A DNA stretch of 20,844 nucleotides. Origin: ZC4RG17 sp035304485 (lineage in GTDB: Bacteria > Actinomycetota > Acidimicrobiia > Spongiisociales > ZC4RG35). Shown here piece by piece: positions 8,372-16,083 of the stretch (the stretch's first letter is position 1; every line of letters begins with the position of its first letter). The position numbers were made by a program, and so were the translations under genes. The DNA is taken from assembly GCA_035304485.1 (NCBI GenBank), contig DATGPZ010000175.1, forward strand, positions 1-20,844, in the 5' to 3' direction. The notes under the pieces were generated by a model. That model was not told where the DNA came from, did not search any database, and saw only the letters and a list, made by a program, of their open reading frames with translations.

Positions 8372-9649
8372 CTACTCTGCCTGCCAGTGCCCGATGCCCT
8401 CCTCCACGGTCAGGTCGAGGCCGTAGGCCTTCGAAAGACCGGCGAGGCGAGCAAGGATCTCTTCGCCGTGTTCGACCGGCGCCAGCCGAGGTGTCCCCCG
8501 TGAACCAGGGGCGGCTTCCCTCGCCAGCTCGATGGGGTGCAACGACACACCCGAGAACCGACCGTCTCGGAACGTCAGCATGGCGACGACGCTCTCGTAG
8601 TAGACGGGACCCGTCATGGAGAGGAGATGGCGGGAAGCGTCACGAGCGGCGAGATAGTGATGGGGAGCGGCACCGGAGGGATCGAGGCCGAACACTTCGT
8701 ATTGCTCGGCCGGCTGGGGGTCTTGCACTTCCCGGTGGAACACGAAGTTGCCCAGGCTGTAGAAGATGGGCCGGTCGAGGTGGATCTCCATACCGCGTAG
8801 TTGATGGGGACCGTGGCCCAGAAAAGCTTGGGCTCCCGCCTCGATGCAACGCCGGGCCAGATCCTCCAACCAAGGCGGTGGTTCGGTCACGTGATTGGCG
8901 GGCTCATGTGTATGGCCGTTGACCAGCACCAGATCGGCGAAAGCGGCGGCCTTCTCGATCTCACCCAGCACCCGCTCGACATCGGAGGCCTTCAGGCTCT
9001 CGACGACGCCCGGCTCGTCTCCTTCCGTGAGCGGCAGACCGGCCTTCTTGAACAGTTGCGGGTCGCCGTGGGAATCGAGGACACCGGTGAGAAGCGAGAA
9101 CGTGTCGGGAGGTAGGCGTAGCTGTCTCTCCACGGTGATTCCGTTGCAGCCAGGACGCCCGACGATGTCGGAGCGCTGGGCAGCCGCTTTGGAGCTGGTC
9201 GGGAAGGTGGTCGTGAAGCTGACCATCGCCACCCGCCCCTGTGGCGCATCGATGTACGTGGGTCGAGCCGCTTGGGAGAGGTTCATCCCGACACCGGAAT
9301 GGCTGAGACCGCGGGCGTCGAGCACGGCGCTGGTGGCGATCAGACCTTCGATGCCCCAGTCCCCGGCATGGTTGTTGGCCCGGGCGAAGAGGTCGAAGCC
9401 CATGGCGGCTAGGTCGTCGGCGACCGCCGGCGGCCCGAGGAGGTAGCTGCCACCCCGCTCGGCGGCCGGCCAGCCTCGAAAGGAACCCAGGTCGAAGAGG
9501 CTGGTCTCTAGATTGACCGAGGCGACATCGGCGTCGCGGACCAGAGCCGACAGTGCCGCGAATCGGCTGTCTCCCGGATGGTCGTACTGGGAGATCCGGG
9601 TTCCGACGATGGCGTCGCCCACCGCCGCCACCCTCCACTCGCCGCTCAC
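8372..9649 (-). CDS. CapA family protein (poly-gamma-glutamate synthesis protein-like, metallophosphatase fold)
   Basis: A 425-residue protein with the ordered motifs of the PGA_cap family: GDAIVGTR (11-18), NLETSLF (46-52), ANNHAGDWG (91-99), NGHTHEPANH (244-253), LGHGPHQLRG (277-286) and the hallmark YSLGNFVF (297-304). These make a calcineurin-like metal centre (D12, E48, N93, H94, H246, H279). CapA itself is a membrane-linked part of poly-gamma-glutamate capsule synthesis and export. This protein has no signal peptide or membrane anchor, and it heads an operon of peptidases and amidohydrolases rather than capB/capC genes. A hydrolytic role on a phosphorylated or gamma-linked substrate is therefore more plausible, but unproven. 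The start is GTG with GGAG about 12 bases upstream, which is weak. First gene of the six-gene operon, reading away from the dyad at 9678-9707. Confidence 0.85.
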   Translation of the reverse strand: MSGEWRVAAVGDAIVGTRISQYDHPGDSRFAALSALVRDADVASVNLETSLFDLGSFRGWPAAERGGSYLLGPPAVADDLAAMGFDLFARANNHAGDWGIEGLIATSAVLDARGLSHSGVGMNLSQAARPTYIDAPQGRVAMVSFTTTFPTSSKAAAQRSDIVGRPGCNGITVERQLRLPPDTFSLLTGVLDSHGDPQLFKKAGLPLTEGDEPGVVESLKASDVERVLGEIEKAAAFADLVLVNGHTHEPANHVTEPPPWLEDLARRCIEAGAQAFLGHGPHQLRGMEIHLDRPIFYSLGNFVFHREVQDPQPAEQYEVFGLDPSGAAPHHYLAARDASRHLLSMTGPVYYESVVAMLTFRDGRFSGVSLHPIELAREAAPGSRGTPRLAPVEHGEEILARLAGLSKAYGLDLTVEEGIGHWQAE

Positions 9650-9677
9650 GGTTCGAATTGCTCCAGTCGGGGTATTT

Positions 9678-9707
9678 GGGTTATCTGAGATCGATTCACG
9701 ATAAACC
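9678..9707. promoter_or_regulatory. 30-bp dyad, candidate operator between divergent genes
   Basis: The region has twofold symmetry: GG, one mismatch, TTATC, four free bases, a central palindrome ATCGAT, four free bases, GATAA, one mismatch, CC. Ten of fifteen half-site positions pair (TTATC at 9681-9685, ATCGAT at 9690-9695, GATAA at 9700-9704). It lies 29 bp upstream of the CapA-like GTG and 82 bp upstream of the LeuB-like ATG, the right place to control both. No regulator gene is adjacent. Confidence 0.5.
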
Positions 9708-9788
9708 GACTGCCGGCAGCCTACCAGGCGTCGGCGGAGTGCTGGTATTTTTCAGGCGACTCGGGATAGCTACAAGGGAAGGTCGAGG

Positions 9789-10850
<1,062 letters not shown>

Positions 10851-10868
10851 GCCCGAGCTGGTTTCAGG

Positions 10869-10893
10869 CCGCCTCTCCTTTCGGGAGAGGCGG
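10869..10893. terminator. Bidirectional hairpin terminator between convergent genes
   Basis: A perfect 10-bp GC-rich stem, CCGCCTCTCC (10869-10878) with GGAGAGGCGG (10884-10893), and a 5-nt loop. It begins 18 bp after the dehydrogenase stop and ends directly against the stop codon of the MBL gene on the other strand, filling the gap between two convergent genes. It lacks a long T-tract, as is common in high-GC bacteria. Confidence 0.7.
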
Positions 10894-11754
10894 TCAGAGC
10901 TCGAGGACGTCGAGCTCATCGGCGAACACCACCTCACCGTCGTAGACCGACGATACGTCGTGGAGAGCTCGTTCCACCGACTCGAAGGGTTCCAGAGCGG
11001 GACCGCGGTGGACGAGGACCAGCTTCTCCACGCCGGCATCCCGGGCCATCTCGGCCGCTCCCAGAGTGCCGGTCTGGCCCCTGTGCTCACCGTCCTCGTC
11101 CATCGCCTCCTGGTGGTCCCAGCACATGGAGATGAGAGCCCGAGCACCCCGGGCCAGGTCGACGACCGACTGGCACGGCTCGGTATCGCCGGTGATGACG
11201 ACGTCCCCCGCCTCCGATTCGATCCGGTAGGCGAGCGAGTCCAGGAACGGCTGCACGTGCTGAGCGTGGGCGGACCGGACCAGCCATCGGTCCGTCTCGA
11301 AAACGTCCCCGGCGGAGATGTCGGCGGAGTCGACCACCGGCGCCGGGCGCGGCAAGGTTCCGCCTCGGTTCTCGTAGACCCGCTGGCTGACAGGTGCTCC
11401 CACCCGTGCCTTCCAGTCGTGGGCGAAGACCCCGTCTTCGCCGATGATGCCCTCGGTGATCCGTTGCGTCAGAGTAGGCCCCCTCACGGTGAGGGTTTCC
11501 TCCCGACCGATGCTCTGGTCCCAGCGGCACAGGAGAAAACAGGGATAGTCGGCGTCGTGATCGAAGTGGTGGTGCGTGAAGAAGAGATGGTCGATCTGGG
11601 TGGGGAACAGACCGCTCTTCACGAGCTTGTGGGTGGTGGCTGGACCACAGTCGAACATGACGAGATCGTCGCCCGTGTCCACCACGTAGGCGCTCCCGAA
11701 TCGCTCGGGAGTCGGTGTGGGGGTCCCGGCTCCCAGGATGTGTACTTTGACCAT
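10894..11754 (-). CDS. Metallo-beta-lactamase fold hydrolase (RNase Z/arylsulfatase-like group)
   Basis: A 286-residue MBL-fold protein. The signature HHHFDH (61-66) provides the first zinc ligands and follows DHLFFT; GDTEP at 189-193 supplies the bridging aspartate (D190), and H249 (VLVHRG) the last histidine. The opening VHILGAGTPTPTPERFG resembles RNase Z and arylsulfatase-type members of the fold. RNase Z itself would be expected in a housekeeping context; here the gene follows an enolase-superfamily enzyme and an FAH enzyme, so hydrolysis of a lactone, ester or sulfate in the same pathway is more likely, though this is inference. Start ATG with AAGGAGAAGG upstream is convincing. An 86-bp gap separates it from the enolase-superfamily gene (no clear hairpin or promoter seen there), so it may be the third gene of that operon. 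No signal peptide. Confidence 0.8.
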   Translation of the reverse strand: MVKVHILGAGTPTPTPERFGSAYVVDTGDDLVMFDCGPATTHKLVKSGLFPTQIDHLFFTHHHFDHDADYPCFLLCRWDQSIGREETLTVRGPTLTQRITEGIIGEDGVFAHDWKARVGAPVSQRVYENRGGTLPRPAPVVDSADISAGDVFETDRWLVRSAHAQHVQPFLDSLAYRIESEAGDVVITGDTEPCQSVVDLARGARALISMCWDHQEAMDEDGEHRGQTGTLGAAEMARDAGVEKLVLVHRGPALEPFESVERALHDVSSVYDGEVVFADELDVLEL

Positions 11755-11840
11755 GCCTTCTCCTTGTCGTTCTCTCTCGTCGAGGTCCGAATCAGATCAT
11801 CTCGGGCGCAATCCGGCATCTCCCCGGCGGCTGAGGAGAC

Positions 11841-12950
11841 TCAACGGTCCACCCGATGGCGATCGATGAAGGCTTCGTCGAGTTGCAGGCCGAGACCCGG
11901 CCCGGTGGGTATCCGATAGAAGCCGTCCACGATCTGAGACCGATTGGCGATCAGGTTCCAGAAGATCGGATCCCGGTCGGGGTGAAACACCTCGACGTAG
12001 GTTCCGTGAGGGACGGAGGCCAGCAGGTGAGCCGAGATCTGCGGTTCCTCGTGATGGGCCATCTCGACTCCGTAGGACGCAGCCAGTCCCGCCACTCGCC
12101 GCCACTCGGTCGGGCCTCCGCTCCATGAGGCGTCGAAGTTGCAGACGTCGATGGCGCCTGTCTCCATCAGCCGACGGGCGTCGGCCCGGGCCAGCTCACT
12201 CTGCCCGGCCGCCACGCGGACGCCGGCCTGGAATCGAACGTCCCGCATCCATTTGTCGGCGTTCATCCATCGCACGGGCTCTTCGAACCAGCGGAGGTCG
12301 TGCTCCCGCACCGAGCGGGCGAAGGTGATGGCATCGTCGACGGTGTAGCCCTGGTTGGCGTCTGCCATCAGCACGAAGGGCTCGTCTCCGGCCGCCCGTC
12401 GCATAGCCAGGAAGCGGCGCGCATCCTCCTCCGGTGAGGCGGAGCCCACCTTCATCTTGCAGCCGCCGATGCCCATCTCCAGGTACTCCTCCACCTCGGC
12501 CGCCAGCTCGGATTCCGAGAGTCCGTAGTAGCCGCCGATGGCGACGATGGGGAGTTGCTCGGCGGCCCCACCCCACAAGCGGTAGAGGGGGAGACCGGCG
12601 GCCTTTCCTGTCAGGTCCCAGAGGGCGCTGTCCACGGCCGCCATCGCCATGAGGACGAGCCGGCGATCCCGGAGGATGTCGAAGGTGACGGGCAGCATCG
12701 TCTCCCAGCACTTCTCGACCATGGTCGGGTCGGCGCCCACGAGCAGCGGCGCCAGCTCGTCGGTGATGATCCGACCGATCTCGACCTGGGTATGGATCTC
12801 ATCCCCGTTGTAGGTCTCCCCCACCAGCCCATCGCTCGTATGGACGCGGGTGATGAGCGTCGCCCGCTCGCTCATCGAGTAATAGGAGCCCTGGAAGGTG
12901 CGGGCGAGGGGAACCTCGAGCGGGACTACTTCGATCCGCTCGATCCTCAT
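11841..12950 (-). CDS. Mandelate racemase/muconate lactonizing (enolase superfamily) enzyme, probable acid-sugar dehydratase
   Basis: A 369-residue protein with the enolase-superfamily two-domain layout: capping domain about 1-125 and barrel about 130-345. The KxK base pair K165/K167 (CKMKVGS), metal ligands D197 (ADANQGY, with N199) and E223 (FEEP), D273 (NFDASWSGG) and H299/H300 (AHHEEP) point to the mandelate racemase subgroup, whose members abstract the alpha proton of sugar acids, usually to dehydrate them. The third metal-ligand segment reads AAGQSE: a Gln at 250 where Glu is usual, with Glu at 252. The start overlaps the FAH-gene stop as ATGA, so the two are coupled. With an FAH hydrolase and a UxuA-like dehydratase nearby, an aldonate or similar hydroxyacid substrate is likely; which one is unknown. 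Cytoplasmic. Confidence 0.85.
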   Translation of the reverse strand: MRIERIEVVPLEVPLARTFQGSYYSMSERATLITRVHTSDGLVGETYNGDEIHTQVEIGRIITDELAPLLVGADPTMVEKCWETMLPVTFDILRDRRLVLMAMAAVDSALWDLTGKAAGLPLYRLWGGAAEQLPIVAIGGYYGLSESELAAEVEEYLEMGIGGCKMKVGSASPEEDARRFLAMRRAAGDEPFVLMADANQGYTVDDAITFARSVREHDLRWFEEPVRWMNADKWMRDVRFQAGVRVAAGQSELARADARRLMETGAIDVCNFDASWSGGPTEWRRVAGLAASYGVEMAHHEEPQISAHLLASVPHGTYVEVFHPDRDPIFWNLIANRSQIVDGFYRIPTGPGLGLQLDEAFIDRHRVDR

Positions 12951-13786
12951 GACCGGCGACAGGTCTGTCGTTGCAGCCCGAGACCTTCGATCTCCAGTTC
13001 GACCACGTCACCGTCCTTCAGGTACTCCCCCGTCGAGAGCCCAACTCCGGGTGGCGTTCCGGTCATGATCACGTCGCCCGGCTCCAGGGTCATGAACTGG
13101 CTCAGGTGCCAGATGATGTGATCGACGGAGAACAGCATCGCCGAGGTGCGGCTCCTCTGCTTGGTGACGCCGTTGACCCGGCATTCGATGTGCAGGTCCA
13201 GCGACTCGGGAACTTCGTCCGGGGTCACCAACCAGGGTCCCAAAGGTGAGAAGGTGTCCGCCGACTTGCCTTTGGTCCACTGCCCGGAGCGCTCCAGCTG
13301 GAAGGCGCGTTCGGAGACGTCGTGGGCGATGGTGTAGCCGGCAACTACCGCCCGAGCATCGTCGGGGGAAGACAGGTAGCGGGCTTCGGTCCCTATCACC
13401 ACGCCCAGTTCGACTTCCCAATCGACCTTCTCGGCCCCGGGCGGAAGCAGAATGTCGTCGAAGGGCCCCGACAGGGACGAGGTCGCCTTCTGGAAGACGA
13501 TGGGCTCCTCGGGAACCTCCATCTCCGCCTCGCTGGCGTGATCGACGTAGTTCAGCCCGATTCCCAGGATCTTGTGCGGCCGTGCGACGGGCGAACCAAG
13601 GCGAACCGACGACAGTTCCGTCGATCGGAGAGTCGTCGGATCGACCTGACTTGCGACCTCCCCGAGCGTCGCAATGGTTGCCGGACCTATGTCGTCGATC
13701 AGCGAAGAGATGTCGACGATGGTGTCGTTGTCGAACACCACTCCCGGCCTCTCTTCTCCTCTTGGCCCGAATCTGACGAACTTCAT
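12947..13786 (-). CDS. Fumarylacetoacetate hydrolase (FAH) family protein
   Basis: A 279-residue protein. Metal ligands E124 and E126 (DWEVELGVVIG) and D156 (AHDVSER) form the FAH triad; K100 (FQK), K172/K174 (TKGKSADTF) and T243 (MTGTPPGVG) complete the usual active site, and GIGLNYVDHA (75-84) is the family's entry motif. Members split or isomerise diketo acids, for example 2,4-diketo-3-deoxy-sugar acids, fumarylpyruvate and homoprotocatechuate products. Cotranscription with an acid-sugar dehydratase-like enzyme favours the diketo-deoxy sugar acid type, giving pyruvate or a related keto acid plus a short hydroxyacid. I chose ATG at 13786 over the GTG four codons upstream because GGAG lies six bases before it. 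It is the first gene of its operon, behind the promoter at 13809-13838, and divergent from the IclR gene. Confidence 0.87.
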   Translation of the reverse strand: MKFVRFGPRGEERPGVVFDNDTIVDISSLIDDIGPATIATLGEVASQVDPTTLRSTELSSVRLGSPVARPHKILGIGLNYVDHASEAEMEVPEEPIVFQKATSSLSGPFDDILLPPGAEKVDWEVELGVVIGTEARYLSSPDDARAVVAGYTIAHDVSERAFQLERSGQWTKGKSADTFSPLGPWLVTPDEVPESLDLHIECRVNGVTKQRSRTSAMLFSVDHIIWHLSQFMTLEPGDVIMTGTPPGVGLSTGEYLKDGDVVELEIEGLGLQRQTCRRS

Positions 13787-13799
13787 ATCTCGCTCCACA

Positions 13800-13818
13800 T
13801 AGCGATCGAGTATGTCGC
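13800..13818. promoter_or_regulatory. Element shared with the aminotransferase promoter region, candidate operator
   Basis: The 19 bp here match 16 of 19 positions at 17371-17389, with an identical core TCGAGTATGTC. In both places the element covers the -10 box and predicted start site of a minus-strand operon (FAH-enolase here, aminotransferase-RidA there), the classic place for a repressor. The neighbouring IclR protein is an obvious but untested candidate. Confidence 0.45.
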
Positions 13819-13838
13819 AGTGTGGACCTGGGCGTCAA
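13809..13838 (-). promoter_or_regulatory. Sigma70-type promoter of the FAH-enolase superfamily operon
   Basis: On the minus strand TTGACG (13838-13833) and CATACT (13814-13809) are spaced 18 bp. Transcription would start near 13802, about 16 nt before the FAH start codon. Pattern match only. Confidence 0.5.
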
Positions 13839-13846
13839 TCCGGTGC

Positions 13847-13864
13847 CCACAGTGGTTACAGTGG
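13847..13864. repeat. Palindrome CCACAGTGG with tandem ACAGTGG, candidate regulator site
   Basis: CCACAGTGG (13847-13855) is a perfect 9-bp inverted repeat, and ACAGTGG occurs at 13849-13855 and 13858-13864. The pair ends nine bases before the IclR start codon and could be its autoregulatory site. Short, so chance is possible. Confidence 0.3.
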
Positions 13865-13873
13865 CCGTCCAGT

Positions 13874-14656
13874 ATGCGAAACGAAGCATCGACCCAGGAC
13901 CGCAGCACCGGCGAAGTCGGGGTGCTCAACAAGACTCTCGACCTGCTGGAGGTCCTGGCAGGCGCTGACGGTCTCACCGTCGCCGAGCTCGCTGCCACCT
14001 CCGGAGTCAACAAGGCGGCGGCCTACCGCATCCTCAACACGCTGGAACGTCGGGGCTATGTCGTCCGCACCACCGACGAGGTGCGTCGCTACTCACTCGG
14101 GCCCGCATTGCGGGCTCTGGCACGGGAATCACACTCACCCGGCGATCTCTTGGCAGCCGCGCGGCCGCTCCTGCGCCGACTGTGGGAGGAATTCGACGAA
14201 ACGGTGAACCTGGGCGTCCTGAGCCAGGGCCGAGTGCTGTACCTCGACATCCTGGAGTCGGAACAAGGGCTTCGCACGACCGTGACCGTGGGCAGCCACG
14301 ACGACTTGCATTCCACTGCCCTCGGCAAGGCGATGCTATCGGTCCTTCCAGTCTCGGACGCTCGAAAGTTGCTCACCCACACGGACATGGTCGCAAAGAC
14401 GCCCCGCACGCTCACCTCTGTCCCTGAACTGATGCGGGAGATCGAACGCACCCGCCAGCGTGGCTTTGCGCTCGACGATGAGGAGAACGAACCGGGTGCT
14501 CGCTGCGTGGCGGCTGCTGTAGTCGATGGGCAAGGACGCCCCCTAGGCGCTCTGAGCATGTCCGGCCCGGCCTGGCGGATCGACGACGCCATGGTCGAGA
14601 AGATCGGTCGACGGCTCCGCGAAGCTGCGGACGAGGTAGCCGCCCAACTGATCTGA
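13874..14656 (+). CDS. IclR family transcriptional regulator
   Basis: A 260-residue regulator. Residues about 15-75 are a winged helix-turn-helix (LTVAELAATSGVNKAAAYR, then LNTLERRGYV and the wing RRYSLGPA). Residues about 90-255 are the IclR effector domain, with LHSTALGKAMLS (145-156), RGFALDDEENEPGARCVAA (196-214) and GALSMSGP (225-232). IclR proteins commonly control adjacent catabolic operons, as repressors or activators, in response to a small acid. It lies between the FAH-enolase operon (divergent) and the UxuA-like gene (same strand, 45 bp downstream), the likely targets. The ATG at 13874 fits the family's usual length; no clear ribosome binding site precedes it, and a TACAGT box at 13857-13862 would put the transcript start close to the ATG, so a leaderless or near-leaderless message is possible. 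The open frame extends upstream without homology. Confidence 0.9.
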   Translation: MRNEASTQDRSTGEVGVLNKTLDLLEVLAGADGLTVAELAATSGVNKAAAYRILNTLERRGYVVRTTDEVRRYSLGPALRALARESHSPGDLLAAARPLLRRLWEEFDETVNLGVLSQGRVLYLDILESEQGLRTTVTVGSHDDLHSTALGKAMLSVLPVSDARKLLTHTDMVAKTPRTLTSVPELMREIERTRQRGFALDDEENEPGARCVAAAVVDGQGRPLGALSMSGPAWRIDDAMVEKIGRRLREAADEVAAQLI

Positions 14657-14660
14657 TCTT

Positions 14661-14679
14661 TTGCGGTTTTCCCAAACCG
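14661..14679 (+). promoter_or_regulatory. TTGCGGT element and CGGTTT/AAACCG hairpin ahead of the UxuA-like gene
   Basis: TTGCGGT (14661-14667) overlaps an inverted repeat CGGTTT (14664-14669) / AAACCG (14674-14679) with a 4-nt loop. It lies between the IclR stop and the UxuA-like start and could be an operator or a weak terminator of the IclR transcript. The same heptamer occurs at 17371 and 20654, both intergenic. Confidence 0.35.
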
Positions 14680-14687
14680 AGTTCGCT

Positions 14688-14693
14688 TATCAT
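14688..14693 (+). promoter_or_regulatory. -10 box TATCAT, likely leaderless promoter of the UxuA-like gene
   Basis: TATCAT ends eight bases before the ATG at 14702, and the eight bases between (GCGACGTC) contain no ribosome binding site. A transcript from this box would start at or next to the A of the ATG. Leaderless genes with this geometry are common in actinobacteria. No good -35 box is seen. Confidence 0.45.
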
Positions 14694-14701
14694 GCGACGT
14701 C

Positions 14702-15661
14702 ATGAAGCTCGCCTCCGTCCTGAACCCCCTATCTGATCACAATCTCGCTCTCGCGGCTCAGGCGGGTGTGGAGGAAATCGTGATCCGGTGTCCCGGCCGC
14801 GATCTCTCTGCGATCGATCAGATGCAGGAGAAGGTCGAAGCCTTTGGAATGCGGGTCGGTGTCGTCGAGGGGGGCCTGCCCCTCGACGCCATCAAGCTCG
14901 GACGTGACGACGGTTCCGAACTGGAGGCCTTCGAGGCGCTGGTGCGACACCTGGGCGCCCGAGGCATACCAATCGTCTGTTACAACTTCATGGCAGGCAC
15001 CGATTGGATCCGGACCACGGTCGACGCGCCCGAACGCGGGGGCGCACTGGTGACCGGGTTTCGTCTCACTGACGTAGAGAAAGCCCGCATCCCGGGACGG
15101 GACCCCTACGGCGAAGAAGGACTCGAGCGGGGAGCCGACCGCAACGGACTTTGGAAAGCGCTCGAGGGCTTCCTGACCGAGATCGTCCCGGTCGCCGAAG
15201 AGGCGGGCGTGGTCCTGGCGATGCATCCGGACGACCCGCCTCTCCCCCATCTGTTGGGGAACGACCGCATCATGTACGACGTCGATGCCTTCGAGCGGCT
15301 CGTGAACCTGGTCCCTTCGCCCTCCAACGCCATCGCCTTCTGTCAGGGAACCTTCTCGGAGATGGGCATCGACATCCCAGCCACGATTCGCCGGCTCGGA
15401 AGTCACATCGCCTATGTCCACTTCCGGGACGTGCGAGGCACGGCTGAGGATTTCGTCGAGACATGGCAAGACAATGGGCAGACGGACATGGTCGAGGCCA
15501 TGCGCGCCTACCGCGAAGTGGGCTTCACCGGACCAATGCGTCCCGACCATGTCCCCCAGATGGACGGAGAGCAGGGCACACCCGGCTATACGATGCTCGG
15601 ACGCCTCTACGCCTATGGCTACATACGCGGTCTGATCCAGGCCACCGAGAGCGGGCCCTGA
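14702..15661 (+). CDS. Mannonate dehydratase family protein (UxuA-like)
   Basis: A 319-residue TIM-barrel protein. The metal ligands known for UxuA can be placed at H175 (AMHPDDPP), C214 (AFCQGTFSEMG), H240 (YVHFRDV) and H283 (MRPDHVPQ); CYNFMAGTDWIRT (93-105) and GFTGPMRPDH (274-283) are further family motifs. UxuA removes water from D-mannonate to give 2-keto-3-deoxygluconate in glucuronate breakdown. This protein is shorter than the E. coli enzyme (about 394 residues), and its region equivalent to the usual NFMPV.DWTRT is altered (NFMAGTDWIRT), so a different acid sugar is possible. It follows the IclR gene by 45 bp but seems to have its own leaderless promoter. It ends 29 bp from the convergent RidA gene. 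Confidence 0.83.
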   Translation: MKLASVLNPLSDHNLALAAQAGVEEIVIRCPGRDLSAIDQMQEKVEAFGMRVGVVEGGLPLDAIKLGRDDGSELEAFEALVRHLGARGIPIVCYNFMAGTDWIRTTVDAPERGGALVTGFRLTDVEKARIPGRDPYGEEGLERGADRNGLWKALEGFLTEIVPVAEEAGVVLAMHPDDPPLPHLLGNDRIMYDVDAFERLVNLVPSPSNAIAFCQGTFSEMGIDIPATIRRLGSHIAYVHFRDVRGTAEDFVETWQDNGQTDMVEAMRAYREVGFTGPMRPDHVPQMDGEQGTPGYTMLGRLYAYGYIRGLIQATESGP

Positions 15662-15664
15662 TTC

Positions 15665-15680
15665 CACCGTCGACGCGGTG
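15665..15680. terminator. Short hairpin between convergent UxuA-like and RidA genes
   Basis: CACCG (15665-15669) and CGGTG (15676-15680) can pair around a 6-nt loop in the 29-bp gap between the two stop codons. The stem is only 5 bp and there is no T-tract, so the terminator call rests mainly on position. Confidence 0.3.
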
Positions 15681-15690
15681 TTCTCAGCGG

Positions 15691-16083
15691 TCAGCTGGGA
15701 CGCACGGCTATCACGTCGATCTCGAAGTGGAGAGCAGGCGAAAGGCAATTGGACAGTGTGGTTCGCGCCGGGAAGGGCTCGCTGAAGTATTCGCGGTAGA
15801 TCTCGTTGTATCGCGGTCCGTTGGCGGGATCCCGGATGTAGCTCGTCACCCGGACGACATCTTTCAAGGTGAGGCCGGCGGAGGCCAGGACACGCTCGAC
15901 ATTGGCCAACGAGCGCCGCATCTCCTCCTCGAAGGTACCCGCCACGATGTTGCCTTCAGCATCGACCGAGGCTTGACCCGACACGAAAACGAACCCATTT
16001 GCCTCCACTGCTGGGCTGAAGGGGAGATGGGTGGAGATGTCGGCGTCCACCGGACGCCAGCCCCGTGCGTTCGTCTCTGTCAT
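15691..16083 (-). CDS. RidA/YjgF family protein (enamine/imine deaminase-like)
   Basis: A 130-residue protein of standard RidA length. The conserved arginine that binds the substrate carboxylate is R107 (FPARTTL), E121 (HFEIDVIAV) is in the usual late position, and NGFVFVSGQ (29-37) is the family's first core strand. RidA proteins speed hydrolysis of reactive enamines and imines made by PLP enzymes; some members act in specific catabolic paths. The ATG overlaps the aminotransferase stop as ATGA, so the two are coupled, which fits clearing an enamine or imine made by that PLP enzyme. The open frame continues upstream but there only shadows the aminotransferase. Confidence 0.9.
   Translation of the reverse strand: MTETNARGWRPVDADISTHLPFSPAVEANGFVFVSGQASVDAEGNIVAGTFEEEMRRSLANVERVLASAGLTLKDVVRVTSYIRDPANGPRYNEIYREYFSEPFPARTTLSNCLSPALHFEIDVIAVRPS

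Noticed and set aside
11755..11840. Possible small gene or promoter between the enolase-superfamily and MBL genes
   Set aside because: Only 86 bp with no open frame of note, no convincing -35/-10 pair and no stable hairpin; only the MBL ribosome binding site can be supported.
13322..13873. Upstream extension of the IclR frame
   Set aside because: It runs antisense through the FAH gene and adds residues with no match to the IclR family; the ATG at 13874 gives the normal family length.
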